A stretch of 38,220 nt of DNA from Pirellulales bacterium (GCA_020849945.1 JADZFK010000121.1:1-38220); one strand, 5' to 3'; shown: positions 1-8,195, counted from the first letter of the stretch. Made by a program: numbers and translations. Notes: generated from the sequence alone by a model not told the origin.

Positions 1-860
1 CGGAATACGCCATACTCGTTGATGAGAAGGCCGCGATCCTTCGCTAGTCCGCGGAGAATGATGTTGTGATCCTTCGAGCCAGTGAAGTATTGCAGGGCCG
101 CGCCGAACGATTTGTGGGTCACGACGCGCAAGTCGATCTGCAGGCCACGGCCGAGCCGGATCGACATTTTGGTTTCGCCACGAGCCAATACGGTAGCCAA
201 CTCCTCGAACCGTTGAAGATGATCCATAACGCCGTTGGCGTCGTTGGCATCGACGAGCAGGTCAAGATCGCCGACCGTTTCGCGGCCACGGCGGTAGCTG
301 CCCGCCACCTCCATTTGCCGAATGCCTTTGAGTTTGCGCATGTGGGTGAGCAACTCTTGCACGATTTCATCGGCATGTGCCCAGTACATGCGATCTTCAG
401 CCCGGGCGGCCAGGTCGATGCCCGAGAGGATTTTGTCCTGCGTCTTCTTGCCGAAGCCCTTCAACTCGGCAATCGTCCCTGCTTCGCAGGCGGCCCGCAG
501 GTCGTCGAGCGAGGCGATCTTCAATTCGTTGAACAGTGCAGCCGCCTTCTTGGGTCCAAGCCCAGGCACTCGCATGATGGCCAGCACGCCGCCCGGCACT
601 TCCGTGCGAAGCTGATCGAGCATTTCGATCGAGCCTGTGCCGAGCAGCTCGACGATCTTTTGAGCCAGGTCATCCCCGATGCCATCGAGCTCGGTAAGGT
701 CGCGGTCGGGGTCCGCGGCAAGCGAGGCAAGCGACTCTCCCAGGTCGCCGATCCGCCGAGCCGCATTGCGATAGGCCCGCACTCGAAACGGGTTCGCGTT
801 TTGGAACTCCAGGAGATCGGCGATTTCGTCGAACGCGGCGGCAATGTCGCGGTTGGTCAT
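1..860 (-). CDS. polX: DNA polymerase/3'-5' exonuclease PolX, N-terminal part
   Basis: Reading the minus strand from the ATG at 860 gives an uninterrupted frame of 286 codons that runs off the left edge. It begins MTNRDIAAAFDEIADLLEFQ, like the N-terminal helical domain of family X polymerases. Helix-hairpin-helix segments follow (TELDGIGDDLAQKI near residue 57 and RVPGLGPKKAAALF near 95). The nucleotidyltransferase core GSYRRGRETVGDLDLLV near residue 190 carries the metal-binding DLD aspartates. Bacterial PolX enzymes are about 570 residues and add a C-terminal PHP exonuclease domain; that half lies outside this window. The family does gap-filling synthesis in base excision repair, in the cytoplasm. 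No Shine-Dalgarno is evident, and a degenerate 7-base repeat array begins 14 bases upstream of the start. The family call is firm; the PHP half is assumed. Confidence 0.93.
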   Translation of the reverse strand, partial: MTNRDIAAAFDEIADLLEFQNANPFRVRAYRNAARRIGDLGESLASLAADPDRDLTELDGIGDDLAQKIVELLGTGSIEMLDQLRTEVPGGVLAIMRVPGLGPKKAAALFNELKIASLDDLRAACEAGTIAELKGFGKKTQDKILSGIDLAARAEDRMYWAHADEIVQELLTHMRKLKGIRQMEVAGSYRRGRETVGDLDLLVDANDANGVMDHLQRFEELATVLARGETKMSIRLGRGLQIDLRVVTHKSFGAALQYFTGSKDHNIILRGLAKDRGLLINEYGVF

Positions 861-873
861 GCCGCTATCATAA

Positions 874-929
874 GGGACCAGGGATCAGGGGTCAGCGGGC
901 GGGGAGAGGTGACAGGGGATAGGGAAGGG
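874..929. repeat. degenerate 7-base-period array upstream of polX
   Basis: Successive heptads GGGACCA, GGGATCA, GGGGTCA, GCGGGCG, GGGAGAG, GTGACAG, GGGATAG and GGAAGGG fall in register. The array occupies the 5' leader of polX, whose start codon is at 860 on the minus strand. The units are diverged but the 7-base phase is held, as in the cleaner arrays elsewhere in the window. Confidence 0.6.
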
Positions 930-1003
930 GGAATTGCCGCCAACAGGTGCCGGCGATTTGCGGCTGGAGAGTTAGGAACTCAAACGGATTCCTTCCCCTA
1001 ACC

Positions 1004-1019
1004 CTCCCCAACTGGGGAG
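1004..1019 (-). terminator. short hairpin downstream of sthA
   Basis: CTCCCC and GGGGAG pair around a 4-base loop, 20 bases beyond the sthA stop codon. There is no U-tract on the minus strand, so a terminator role is only a guess from position. Confidence 0.3.
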
Positions 1020-1038
1020 AAGTGTGCTGAGGCAGGTA

Positions 1039-2505
1039 TTAGACCAACATCGCTTCGGCGATGGCTTCTTCAGCGGCTTCGAGCGCTGCCGGAAGCGAGG
1101 GAGACGTAGATTCCGCCTCGGCCCACAGCGAGAGCTTGTTGAGGCCATCGAGGGCGGCCACCTTGTAGCACTCGGCCATCGTGGGATAGTTGAAGACCGT
1201 ATCGCGGAAGTACTCGATCGTGGCACCAAGCGACATGACGGCCTGACCGATGTGGATGATCTCGGTGGCCGACTCGCCAATCACATGCACGCCCAATAGC
1301 TCGCGCGTCTCGCGGTGGAACAGCAGCTTCAGCATACCCTGGGTATCGCCGGCGATCCGTCCGCGGGCAATTTCGCTAAAGCGGGCGATGCCAACTTCAT
1401 ACGGCACGCGGGCGTTGGTAAGTTGCTCCTCGTTCTGGCCCACCATCGAAATCTCGGGGATCGTGAACAGTCCGTAAGGCATATATTGGCACGGCTTGAA
1501 CTCGTGCCCCAACATGTGGCAGGCTGCGTGGCGGCCCTGTTCCATCGCGGCGCTCGCCAGCGCGGGGAAGCCGACCACGTCGCCGACGGCGTAAATATGC
1601 GGTACAGCCGTTTGGAATTGCTCGTTGCACTTAATGCGGCCGCGGCTGTCGGCATCGAGCCCGGCGTTGGAAAGCTGCAGGTTGACCGTATCACCGACGC
1701 GGCCAACGCTGAACAACACCGTTTCGCCCAACAGGCGTTTACCGCTTTCCAGCTCGACAGCAACCCGGCCGGGCTTCGGCTCGCGGATGTCGACGACACT
1801 TTCGCCCAAACGGAACACCATTCCCAGCGAACGGGCATGGTACAGCAGGCCTTCGATAATTTCGCGGTCACAGAATTCGAGGAGGTTTGCACGACCATCG
1901 ATCACGGTAACACGCACGCCCAAGGTGGCGAACATGATGGCATATTCGAGGCCAATGACGCCGCCGCCAACCACGATCATCGAACGCGGAACCTTCGCCA
2001 GGCTGAGCACCTCGTCGGAGTCGAAAATCGTCTCCGCTTTGAACGGAATATGACTGGGCCGCGTCGGCCGGGTCCCCGGGGCTAACAAGATGTGTTTGCC
2101 TTTGAGCACGTGCTTATCCCGGCTACTGGTGACCTCGATGCGATGCGGGTCGAGGAACGCGGCCTCGCCGCACACCACATGGATGGAATTCCGCGCAAAC
2201 TGGTCTTGGATGACCTGCCACTCGGATTGACCGACGTTGCGGATCATGCGCCGCAGGTCGTCCATCGTAATCTCGCGTTTGCGGCGGTAGCTGTCTTCGT
2301 AAACCGTGCGGTGGCGATAGCCCGTCAGGTGCAGGATCGCTTCCCGAATGGCCTTCGATGGAATCGTGCCCGTGTGCAGCGACACGCCGCCGATCAATTC
2401 GCGATGGCGTTCGACAATCGCAACGCGCCAATTGTGTTTCGCTGCGGCAATTGCCGCCTTCTGCCCGCCAGGGCCGCTGCCAATCACGATCAAGTCGTAT
2501 TGCAT
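1039..2505 (-). CDS. sthA: soluble (Si-specific) NAD(P)+ transhydrogenase
   Basis: A 488-residue flavoprotein of the pyridine nucleotide-disulfide oxidoreductase fold. The N-terminal FAD dinucleotide motif is DLIVIGSGPGGQKAA (residues 4-18), the second (NAD) Rossmann motif is MIVVGGGVIGLEYA near 175, and the FAD-contacting YAVGDVVG lies near 305, before the dimerisation domain. Where dihydrolipoamide dehydrogenases have the redox Cys-x4-Cys, this protein reads GGVSLHTGTIPSK, so both cysteines are missing. Loss of the disulfide is typical of SthA, which moves hydride between NADH and NADP+ in the cytoplasm. The start was set at MQYDLIVIG (2505): GGTGG lies just upstream, and an upstream in-frame ATG would add 16 residues that do not resemble the family. 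The gene appears to be a single transcription unit. A different disulfide-lacking member of the superfamily is possible but less likely. Confidence 0.88.
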   Translation of the reverse strand: MQYDLIVIGSGPGGQKAAIAAAKHNWRVAIVERHRELIGGVSLHTGTIPSKAIREAILHLTGYRHRTVYEDSYRRKREITMDDLRRMIRNVGQSEWQVIQDQFARNSIHVVCGEAAFLDPHRIEVTSSRDKHVLKGKHILLAPGTRPTRPSHIPFKAETIFDSDEVLSLAKVPRSMIVVGGGVIGLEYAIMFATLGVRVTVIDGRANLLEFCDREIIEGLLYHARSLGMVFRLGESVVDIREPKPGRVAVELESGKRLLGETVLFSVGRVGDTVNLQLSNAGLDADSRGRIKCNEQFQTAVPHIYAVGDVVGFPALASAAMEQGRHAACHMLGHEFKPCQYMPYGLFTIPEISMVGQNEEQLTNARVPYEVGIARFSEIARGRIAGDTQGMLKLLFHRETRELLGVHVIGESATEIIHIGQAVMSLGATIEYFRDTVFNYPTMAECYKVAALDGLNKLSLWAEAESTSPSLPAALEAAEEAIAEAMLV

Positions 2506-2560
2506 ATCACCACCGTCTTGAAACTCGCCCTTGGTTCGTCCCCGTAAGCGCAAACCCTTT

Positions 2561-2590
2561 GCACACCGGGATAAACAAGGGTAGGTGACA
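2561..2590 (+). repeat. 30-base repeat, copy 1
   Basis: GCACACCGGGATAAACAAGG followed by GTAGGTGACA. The second copy at 4124-4151 lacks two bases near the start, has one difference (C to T), and is otherwise identical. Similarity stops sharply after the final GACA. Both copies lie in the same orientation in the neighbourhood of the 84-base repeat. Confidence 0.8.
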
Positions 2591-2961
2591 ATTCGCCGGG
2601 TGCTCCGAACCCACCTATTTCAAAGGGGAATGGTGCGGGAATTGCAAAACGATGGCGCGATTATGCCGATTGTGCGGACGGATCAAAGGGGTCAGGACGA
2701 CTCTGAAGAAAACCCGCCGTGCTTGCTAGTCCTCCCTGAAAAATGCTTCATTCGCCAGGAATTCGGGGGTACAGAGCGCGAGTGATGGCGCTAGAATTTT
2801 GCCAAGTTTTGATTCCCATGGTCCAGGGCCGATCAGTTTTTCATAATGCCGAGGAAGCGTAAGAGTTTCCGGGGTTGATGGCGGGAGAAGAAAGTTGACA
2901 GCCACCCAAAATGGCGTGTATGGGTCGTTTGGTGGATTGGTGTTTGTACTAAAAGGCGTAG

Positions 2962-3045
2962 AGTGCCACCCGCCGTAAGTATGCTGAAGCTCACCCTCCC
3001 GCTCAGTTTCATGCTTACCCGCTGCTGCGGGAAAGCATGGCACCC
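2962..3045 (+). repeat. 84-base interspersed repeat with internal hairpin, copy 1
   Basis: The element opens AGTGCCAC and closes ATGGCACCC, so its ends are short inverted repeats (GTGCCA/TGGCAC). Inside, CATGCTT pairs with AAGCATG and CCCGC with GCGGG around a TGCT loop (3010-3039), with only an A/A mismatch between the two stem blocks. The hairpin block is identical in copy 2 at 4037-4120; the differences lie in the left half. No coding capacity. The two copies flank the PEP-CTERM gene in direct orientation. Confidence 0.85.
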
Positions 3046-3165
3046 GACTCAAACCGATTGGAAGTTCAGGTAACAAAATTAGTTGCACTGCAATTGTCCC
3101 GAACTTATACTCCATAGAAATTCAGCCGAGGCTACTATGAGAGTCTACTCCAAATACATCTGCCG

Positions 3166-3268
3166 ACAGGGAGCTACAGTCACCAACGGCTCTGGGATAG
3201 GCTCTATGCCGGTGAGTGTACCCCTGGACGTGCAATGGCCGTCAAAGTAGGCGAGGAACGCTCCCTGT
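3166..3268 (+). ncRNA. candidate structured 5' leader of the PEP-CTERM gene
   Basis: Three nested pairings are visible. ACAGGGAGC (3166-3174) is exactly complementary to GCTCCCTGT (3260-3268). TACAGTCACC (3175-3184) pairs with GGTGAGTGTA (3211-3220) with one mismatch. GGGATAG (3194-3200) pairs with CTATGCC (3204-3210) with one mismatch around a 3-base loop. ACGGC (3186-3190) could also pair with GCCGT (3238-3242), a possible pseudoknot. The closing stem ends 40 bases before the start codon at 3309. It matches no riboswitch class I can name. A 37-codon frame (3137-3250, MRVYSKYICRQ..., GAGG five bases upstream) runs through it, so a leader peptide is an alternative reading. Chance pairing is not excluded. 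Confidence 0.3.
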
Positions 3269-3308
3269 AAATTTCACGGTTACATTTCATTTTCCAGAAA
3301 GCATCGTT

Positions 3309-3983
3309 ATGCGTCGCTACTGTTTTTTCATTGCCGCTGCTTTGTTGGTCATAGTCTTCTCTCAGACAACGTTAGCTGCGACGTTATTCAGTACAATAGG
3401 CCAACTCGACCATTACGTCACGTCATCGACGTTCGCGAATCATCATTACGCCAGCGATTTTCGCACCGGTACCGATGCATCAACGATTACGGCATTGCTG
3501 TTACCGCTACGAAATCAGGATACAATTCAGCACAACATCCGGGCGGCGATCCATCTTGACTCTGCCGGAGTGCCAGGCGCAGTTGTCGCGGAGTTTGACA
3601 ATACGATATCGCTGCCAGCGGGCGAAAGTGCATTTACGAGTCGTTTGTTTACAACGACCGGTATCGACCTCGATGCCGAAGCGAATTTCTGGGTCATCAT
3701 GCGCCAACTCGAGAACGGTACGTCAAGTTCGAATAATCTCGATGTAGACATGACCGGCAACTTTGCCAATGGTGTTGATCCAGGCAGTTTCTTTAGCACT
3801 GTGTCAACAACATCCGTTCAAAATCGGATTGGCTTCGGAGCGTGGGGTCCCTTTGCCGGCGGCAATTTACGGTTTGCTCTCGAAGGGATCGTCACTCCCT
3901 CTGTCCCCGAACCCAGCTGTCTGATGATGCTCGGCACTGCCTGCCTAGGCACCGCTTATTTTCGCTGTCTCGTTCGTCGCTGA
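3309..3983 (+). CDS. secreted PEP-CTERM sorting domain protein
   Basis: A 224-residue exported protein. MRRYCFFIAAALLVIVFSQT with TLAA after it is a signal peptide. The C-terminal tail is the PEP-CTERM signature: VPEPS, then a hydrophobic run (CLMMLGTACLGTAYF), then basic CLVRR, which directs exosortase-dependent sorting in EPS-producing bacteria. The middle is beta-rich (SDFRTGTDASTITALLLPL, AAIHLDSAGVPGAVVAEF, NFWVIMRQLE) and resembles 'choice-of-anchor' surface domains; that assignment is inference. The start at 3309 was chosen because it opens the signal peptide; the frame stays open upstream to 3216 but the extra 31 residues do not look exported. Direct 84-base repeats lie on both sides, so the gene may have been acquired or duplicated with its flanks. 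Substrate and partner are unknown. Confidence 0.85.
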   Translation: MRRYCFFIAAALLVIVFSQTTLAATLFSTIGQLDHYVTSSTFANHHYASDFRTGTDASTITALLLPLRNQDTIQHNIRAAIHLDSAGVPGAVVAEFDNTISLPAGESAFTSRLFTTTGIDLDAEANFWVIMRQLENGTSSSNNLDVDMTGNFANGVDPGSFFSTVSTTSVQNRIGFGAWGPFAGGNLRFALEGIVTPSVPEPSCLMMLGTACLGTAYFRCLVRR

Positions 3984-3996
3984 TAACCTGCGTCAT

Positions 3997-4026
3997 CCGG
4001 TGGTTATCGCTACGCTCATCCACCGG
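3997..4026 (+). terminator. inverted repeat after the PEP-CTERM gene
   Basis: CCGGTGG and CCACCGG are exact complements separated by 16 bases, starting 14 bases after the stop codon at 3983. There is no T-run after it. Its place between convergent genes fits a transcription stop or a repeat remnant. Confidence 0.4.
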
Positions 4027-4036
4027 CTAATCGCCC

Positions 4037-4120
4037 AGTGCCACTCGCCGGAAGTATGTTGAAGCTCAGTCTCCCGCTCAGTTTCATGCTTACCCGCTGC
4101 TGCGGGAAAGCATGGCACCC
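4037..4120 (+). repeat. 84-base interspersed repeat with internal hairpin, copy 2
   Basis: Same orientation as the copy at 2962-3045. The hairpin block (4085-4114) is identical and the left part differs at a few positions. Three bases after its end comes the second copy of the 30-base repeat. Confidence 0.85.
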
Positions 4121-4123
4121 GGC

Positions 4124-4151
4124 GCACTGGGATAAACAAGGGTAGGTGACA
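4124..4151 (+). repeat. 30-base repeat, copy 2
   Basis: GCACTGGGATAAACAAGGGT then AGGTGACA. It matches 2561-2590 apart from a 2-base gap and one substitution. Here it lies directly next to the 84-base repeat, while copy 1 lies about 370 bases before its 84-base partner. Confidence 0.8.
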
Positions 4152-4280
4152 GCTACTGTACGGGCTGAAGGATAAAGCCTGAGCAATGGCCTAAGCTGTA
4201 CTGTGGGGGCCACATGGAACGATTATGTCGGATGTAGGCGCGAGCAGTTTTGACCGTTTTCACAACACGAACTTTGTTCG

Positions 4281-4321
4281 TCAGTCGGATAAGGGTTTTA
4301 TCAGTAGGGGCCGCCGACTGA
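4281..4321 (-). terminator. inverted repeat after the large PEP-CTERM gene
   Basis: TCAGTCGG (4281-4288) is complementary to CCGACTGA (4314-4321), with an inner GATAA/TTATC pair (4288-4302). It lies 25 bases past the stop codon at 4346 on the minus strand. No clear U-tract, so the role is tentative. Confidence 0.35.
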
Positions 4322-4345
4322 TTATGGGTGAATCAGAGGCCTGAC

Positions 4346-7015
4346 TCAGGAGCGCGGCTGCCGGTTCAGTAGCAGAATCAGGCTGCACAGATAGAACAGG
4401 ATCGCCGAAGCAGGCTCCGGAATCATGGAGAGGCTCAACGTAGCCGCACCGCCCATGATGGAACCTGATGCAATGTCTGCCGTGCGGTAGTACAGAGGGA
4501 TCCCGTTGAGTTCCAGCGTGGAGCCGGGCATGACGATTAAGTGATCGATATAGAAGGCCTCGACACCGCCGTTGGTCGGTTGATTGTCGAAGAGATCGAC
4601 CAGCGATACGTGAGCGGGTAGCGCCCCGCCGATCTGCAAAGTGCCGAGCGCAAAGTTATTGATGTAGGCGCTTTCGATATTGCCGAGGTCTTTGCCAGCG
4701 GCTTCGACCGTGGCAACGCTTTCGGTACCGCCTTCAAAAACCAATTTGAGATTACGGAGTTCTGCAAGTGCCGTAGGATTGCTGGAGGTGATCGTGTACA
4801 TGTTGCCGGGTAAGAAAGTCGGCGGGTAGGAATCATGAGCAACCACAATCGGGTTATCAACTTGCGTAAAATGAACGGTACTGCCCGGTACGGCGGACAG
4901 CTTAGCGATTTTGCCGAACTCCAAAGTTCCAGGAATGTCGATCAAGGCGGAACTACTGAGAATAGAGAAATGAGCAAAGCTCGCCGAGGACTCATATCTA
5001 TTTGAAACGAATAACTGCCGGACGCTGAGAGTTCCTCCTTCTAACGAAAACTCCGAATTTGAACCAGCTAAATGAAGCTCCCTAAGGACAACAGTGTGAC
5101 CACCAGTTTGCACGAATCGATCGCGCGCACCCGCAAACTCTCCAAAAAGCCCTCCTTGATAACTAAGATAGTCGGTTGTAAGTGTTCCTCCAGACTTGAA
5201 GTACGAGTGCTTTGGTGTTTCGAGTGGTTGAAGACTTGCTGTTATTACTGAATCTTGAAGCGAGGCACTTCCCCTGGCATTCGTATCGATATCAAGCGTG
5301 TTAGTAACGAAGGAGCTGATACTGGCCTGGGAAAGAGCCAAATAGCAAGTTGTAATCTCTCCGCCGCTTTGATAGAAATTAACGTTGGTACCAGGTTCAA
5401 AGCCGGTTAGTTCCCCGACTGAGATTGAGTTGCTCTTCATCGTGCCACCGACCAACGAGTAGGCACCACCGAGGACATTCAGTTCGTTGACCTCGACGGA
5501 ACCTCCCGATTGCTTGGCCAGGCTAGCGGCAATAGGAAGTCCATACAGCTCGAGTTGATGTGCGAACTGAGACTGTCTCCTCTGATTAGGCTGATTGGCC
5601 GGCGAACCCAGAACTTCGAAAAGGTTGCACTTGAGGCTTCCCCCAAGTATAAGAGTGCGTGAGTCGTTTACAGTAACGGCACCTTGCCCGAGATCAACTT
5701 GGGCACCGGAGCGGAGTTGAATCCCTCCGTTCAGGTTGATTTTTCTGCCAGGATCGGCCTGGATGCTCCCCGAAACAATTGTTAAGTCGTCGATGCTACC
5801 TGCCCCTCGGACGAGTTGATCTTGTTTGACCTTCAAATCCTCACCGGCGTAGTGGACGATTCCCCTTGAATTGAAGTCGCCGAGCTTCCTATTGGGTTTG
5901 AAACCCTTCGGAAAGATCGTGAGTGAGTTCGGTCCGGCACTGATTCGGGCTTTTTTGGCATCGGTAATGCCGTGCGAGAAGTTCAAGATGGCTTCGCCGC
6001 CGATCAGCTTGGCCTTGGAACCGCCAAAATCGAGCGTGCCGTTGACCTCGATGCCCGCATCGATTTTCATGATGCCCCCGACCAAGTCCATGCGCCCATC
6101 GGGAACAATCTGGGCGAAGCCGACCTCGCTAACGCCGCCAGATTGGCGAAACGCACCTGTGCGACCCACGGTGAGCGATTCGGCTGCCAAGTCACCCTTG
6201 CGAAGTTCGTACAGGCCGAGTGAGGGAATAGGCGGAGGATACCACCAATCCAGCGCCGACGGACCTCCGATTTGAGTAACTGCGGACGATGAGATTGGCT
6301 GCAACCCGGAATTGAGGTTATGTGTGTCCAGCGAAACATACCGCAGGGGAACTAAGGACACAACTTGGGATATGAGGTCTTCAAACTTGTAATCGCCGCC
6401 GACAACCAGACTCTGGCCGAACTCGGCTTTGCCTCCCGTCTGCCGGAACGTGCCGGTTCCCGACATACCAACATTGGCCTGGTTTGCACGAACCATACCA
6501 CCGCTTAAGTCGAAATACCCCCTGCCATAATCTTCCAGTCGTTCTTGGCGAGTCCATGCGCCATTCCCGCCAAGCTCTAAAAACGACGCCTCCATCGCGC
6601 CGCCACTTTGAGCGATACGCCCCTCCCCGAAAAAGTTTCCGGCAGTAATACTGGATGCGGTTAGAACACCAGAACGCAACACGATCTCGCCCCGTGAACT
6701 CTTTTGGTTTCCAAGCGAAAGCCATTGGCCAAGTTTCAGGCTTCCTCCATCGATCAAGAGTTTGCCAGAATAGTCCCGTCCAAGGTTCAGGCCCTCGCTG
6801 AGGGCAGCTCCTTCAGCGATTACTGCCGTGCCGCCGTTGTCAATGATTGGAGTAGACCAGGAGTAAGCGGGTACGCCTGTAGTCCAATTTTCGGCACTAA
6901 ACCAGCTGCCTTGCTGAGTTGGCGGTGCCAACCAATAGGTTGTTTGAGCGTTCAAGCCGCCCTTCGCAAAAAACAGCGCGCAAACAACGCCAGCAATACA
7001 TGCTCGGAACCTCAT
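4346..7015 (-). CDS. large secreted beta-helix-like PEP-CTERM protein
   Basis: An 889-residue exported protein. The N-terminal signal peptide is MRFRACIAGVVCALFFAKGG, with NAQTT after the likely cleavage region. The C-terminus is a PEP-CTERM tail (MIPEPAS, a hydrophobic stretch of about 17 residues, then NRQPRS). Between them lie many irregular repeats built around QSGG or SGG followed by short strands (GRIAQSGGAMEASFLELGG, GTFRQTGGKAEFGQSLVVGG, GAFRQSGGVSEVGFAQI, NFYQSGGEITTCYLALSQ), the pattern of a right-handed beta-helix surface protein. After a WSTP segment near residue 55 the repeats begin almost at once. The start has a strong Shine-Dalgarno, GGAGGAGG, 4-11 bases upstream. It faces the smaller PEP-CTERM gene convergently. 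Exosortase and partner genes are not in the window. The role is probably cell surface or extracellular matrix; no enzymatic motif is seen. Confidence 0.88.
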   Translation of the reverse strand: MRFRACIAGVVCALFFAKGGLNAQTTYWLAPPTQQGSWFSAENWTTGVPAYSWSTPIIDNGGTAVIAEGAALSEGLNLGRDYSGKLLIDGGSLKLGQWLSLGNQKSSRGEIVLRSGVLTASSITAGNFFGEGRIAQSGGAMEASFLELGGNGAWTRQERLEDYGRGYFDLSGGMVRANQANVGMSGTGTFRQTGGKAEFGQSLVVGGDYKFEDLISQVVSLVPLRYVSLDTHNLNSGLQPISSSAVTQIGGPSALDWWYPPPIPSLGLYELRKGDLAAESLTVGRTGAFRQSGGVSEVGFAQIVPDGRMDLVGGIMKIDAGIEVNGTLDFGGSKAKLIGGEAILNFSHGITDAKKARISAGPNSLTIFPKGFKPNRKLGDFNSRGIVHYAGEDLKVKQDQLVRGAGSIDDLTIVSGSIQADPGRKINLNGGIQLRSGAQVDLGQGAVTVNDSRTLILGGSLKCNLFEVLGSPANQPNQRRQSQFAHQLELYGLPIAASLAKQSGGSVEVNELNVLGGAYSLVGGTMKSNSISVGELTGFEPGTNVNFYQSGGEITTCYLALSQASISSFVTNTLDIDTNARGSASLQDSVITASLQPLETPKHSYFKSGGTLTTDYLSYQGGLFGEFAGARDRFVQTGGHTVVLRELHLAGSNSEFSLEGGTLSVRQLFVSNRYESSASFAHFSILSSSALIDIPGTLEFGKIAKLSAVPGSTVHFTQVDNPIVVAHDSYPPTFLPGNMYTITSSNPTALAELRNLKLVFEGGTESVATVEAAGKDLGNIESAYINNFALGTLQIGGALPAHVSLVDLFDNQPTNGGVEAFYIDHLIVMPGSTLELNGIPLYYRTADIASGSIMGGAATLSLSMIPEPASAILFYLCSLILLLNRQPRS

Positions 7016-7185
7016 ACTCGCCTCCTCCGATTCAGGCCTATATACCCTTATACCCTCGTTCCAGAAACCTCGGGCAGCAGAAATGCCTACCCCTTATTTT
7101 AGGGGGGTGGTGAGAAGTCAACAACAGAAATCCAAAGCACAAATACTTGGTACTATGTGTACCGTACGAGATTTACACGTTCGGT

Positions 7186-7890
7186 TTACTGAAAGAGTGT
7201 CAGAATTCCCGACAGATCCTCCAGTGTATTCAGGAGCAAGTCTGCCTTTGTATTGCGGAGTTCTTGCAGACTTGTGTGGCCGGTGGCGACGGCGACGCAA
7301 TGGGCGCCGATCGAGCGGCCGCAGCGGATATCGTTGGGGGTGTCACCGATGACGATCACTTGGTCGGAAGTTCTTGTTGCAGTTCGATCGGTGTTGGCGG
7401 GAGAGTCTTGGCTCAAGTGGCGGCGGGCGTCTTCCAGTGCTGCGGCGGCAATGTCGTTGCGTTCGACGTGGTTGTCGCCGAAGCCGCCGAAGGGGAACCA
7501 GTGCCAGAGGTCGTAGTGGCTGAGTTTGCGGCGGGCCCCCTCGCGGACGTTGCCGGTTAGCAGGCCGAGGGCAACGTCGCTCCGGGCGGCCAGGCACTCC
7601 AACAGTTCAACGACGCCGGGAAGCACGCAGCCACGGTGGGATGCGAGGGCACTCTCTAAACGGCCCAGATAGCCGGCGTAGAATTTCGACCAGTTTGCTT
7701 CGCTCGGCTCGATGTCGTGGGCCTGGAACAGCTCGACGACGATCGCCCGGTCGCTGCGGCCGGCGAACACCACATCTTTTTTGATTTCGGCCACGCCAAA
7801 ATCGGTGGAGAAGGTTTGAGCAAATGCCGTTTGGCCAGCCCCGCCGGTGCGGATGAGCGTGCCGTCGATATCGAGCAGGCATATGTGCAT
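7186..7890 (-). CDS. HAD-family hydrolase (phosphoglycolate phosphatase-like)
   Basis: A 234-residue cytoplasmic phosphatase of the haloacid dehalogenase superfamily. Motif I is DIDGTLI at residues 7-13 with the nucleophile Asp7 and acid/base Asp9, motif II is LLTGN near 111, the motif III lysine lies in EGARRKLSHYD, and motif IV is GDTPNDI near 182. A cap of about 90 residues lies between motifs I and II, as in Gph-like phosphatases. The start was set at MHICLLDIDGT because the preceding in-frame residues are encoded by a 7-base repeat array. The SD region is occupied by that array and a C-run, so translation initiation is unclear. It is divergent from the PH-domain gene. The substrate cannot be told from sequence; phosphoglycolate or a nucleotide-related phosphate are both plausible. 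Confidence 0.85.
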   Translation of the reverse strand: MHICLLDIDGTLIRTGGAGQTAFAQTFSTDFGVAEIKKDVVFAGRSDRAIVVELFQAHDIEPSEANWSKFYAGYLGRLESALASHRGCVLPGVVELLECLAARSDVALGLLTGNVREGARRKLSHYDLWHWFPFGGFGDNHVERNDIAAAALEDARRHLSQDSPANTDRTATRTSDQVIVIGDTPNDIRCGRSIGAHCVAVATGHTSLQELRNTKADLLLNTLEDLSGILTLFQ

Positions 7891-7896
7891 GGGGGA

Positions 7897-7924
7897 AGTC
7901 GAGAGCGGAGAGTCGAGAGTCGAG
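7897..7924. repeat. 7-base array, AGTCGAG units
   Basis: AGTCGAG, AGCGGAG, AGTCGAG, AGTCGAG in perfect register, 7 bases before the HAD gene start at 7890 (minus strand). Confidence 0.85.
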
Positions 7925-8167
7925 AGCCAGAAATGCAGGGCAACGCGGGAGGTAAACGCTGACTTGCAGAGTGGTGTACTACCATTGAATCGGAGGGTGG
8001 GGCCGTTGCACAAGTGGGCGGGACGACAATCAACGCTTGGCAGTTACTTTCCGTTCTGGTAATCTCACTGTTTCTTGTTGTCATTCTGCGGTCGCGAGCC
8101 AACTAGGAGGACATCGGACAAGTTTTTGCGCGAGTTAACGCTTGCTTTGTGTCCAACCCGCTGGCTC

Positions 8168-8195
8168 TCGACCCTCGACCCTCGACCCTCGACCC
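8168..8195. repeat. 7-base array, TCGACCC units
   Basis: Four exact TCGACCC units, preceded by a partial unit, end 5 bases before the ATG at 8201. They take the place where a Shine-Dalgarno sequence would be. Confidence 0.92.

Larger units (their letters stand above)
2506..3308. other. 803-base gap between sthA and a PEP-CTERM gene
   Basis: No convincing protein gene of normal size is present. The stretch holds one copy of a 30-base repeat (2561-2590), one copy of an 84-base repeat with a strong hairpin (2962-3045), and a potentially folded leader (3166-3268) that overlaps a 37-codon open frame. A 129-codon minus-strand frame across 2726-3115 reads through the repeat and has no recognisable features. 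Confidence 0.7.
3984..4345. other. 362-base gap between convergent PEP-CTERM genes
   Basis: It holds an inverted repeat right after the first gene (3997-4026), the second copy of the 84-base repeat (4037-4120), the second copy of the 30-base repeat (4124-4151) and another inverted repeat near the end of the second gene (4281-4321). No gene is seen. Confidence 0.7.

Noticed and set aside
66-1001. Long plus-strand frame of 311 codons
   Set aside because: It is antisense to polX, which has a full family match on the minus strand; the plus-strand translation has no recognisable domain.
1315-2085. Plus-strand frame of 256 codons
   Set aside because: Antisense to sthA in GC-rich DNA; no domain or ribosome site.
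2726-3115. Minus-strand frame of 129 codons between sthA and the PEP-CTERM gene
   Set aside because: It reads through the 84-base repeat, has no family features and biased, low-complexity composition.
3221-3268. Resemblance to the 3' part of a glutamine (glnA) riboswitch (AGTAGG...GAGGAACGC)
   Set aside because: The upstream CGTTC strand and the hairpin between the conserved blocks are missing, and the downstream gene has no link to nitrogen.
8168-8195. Tandem repeats as CRISPR
   Set aside because: Units are 7 bases with no spacers and no cas genes nearby.
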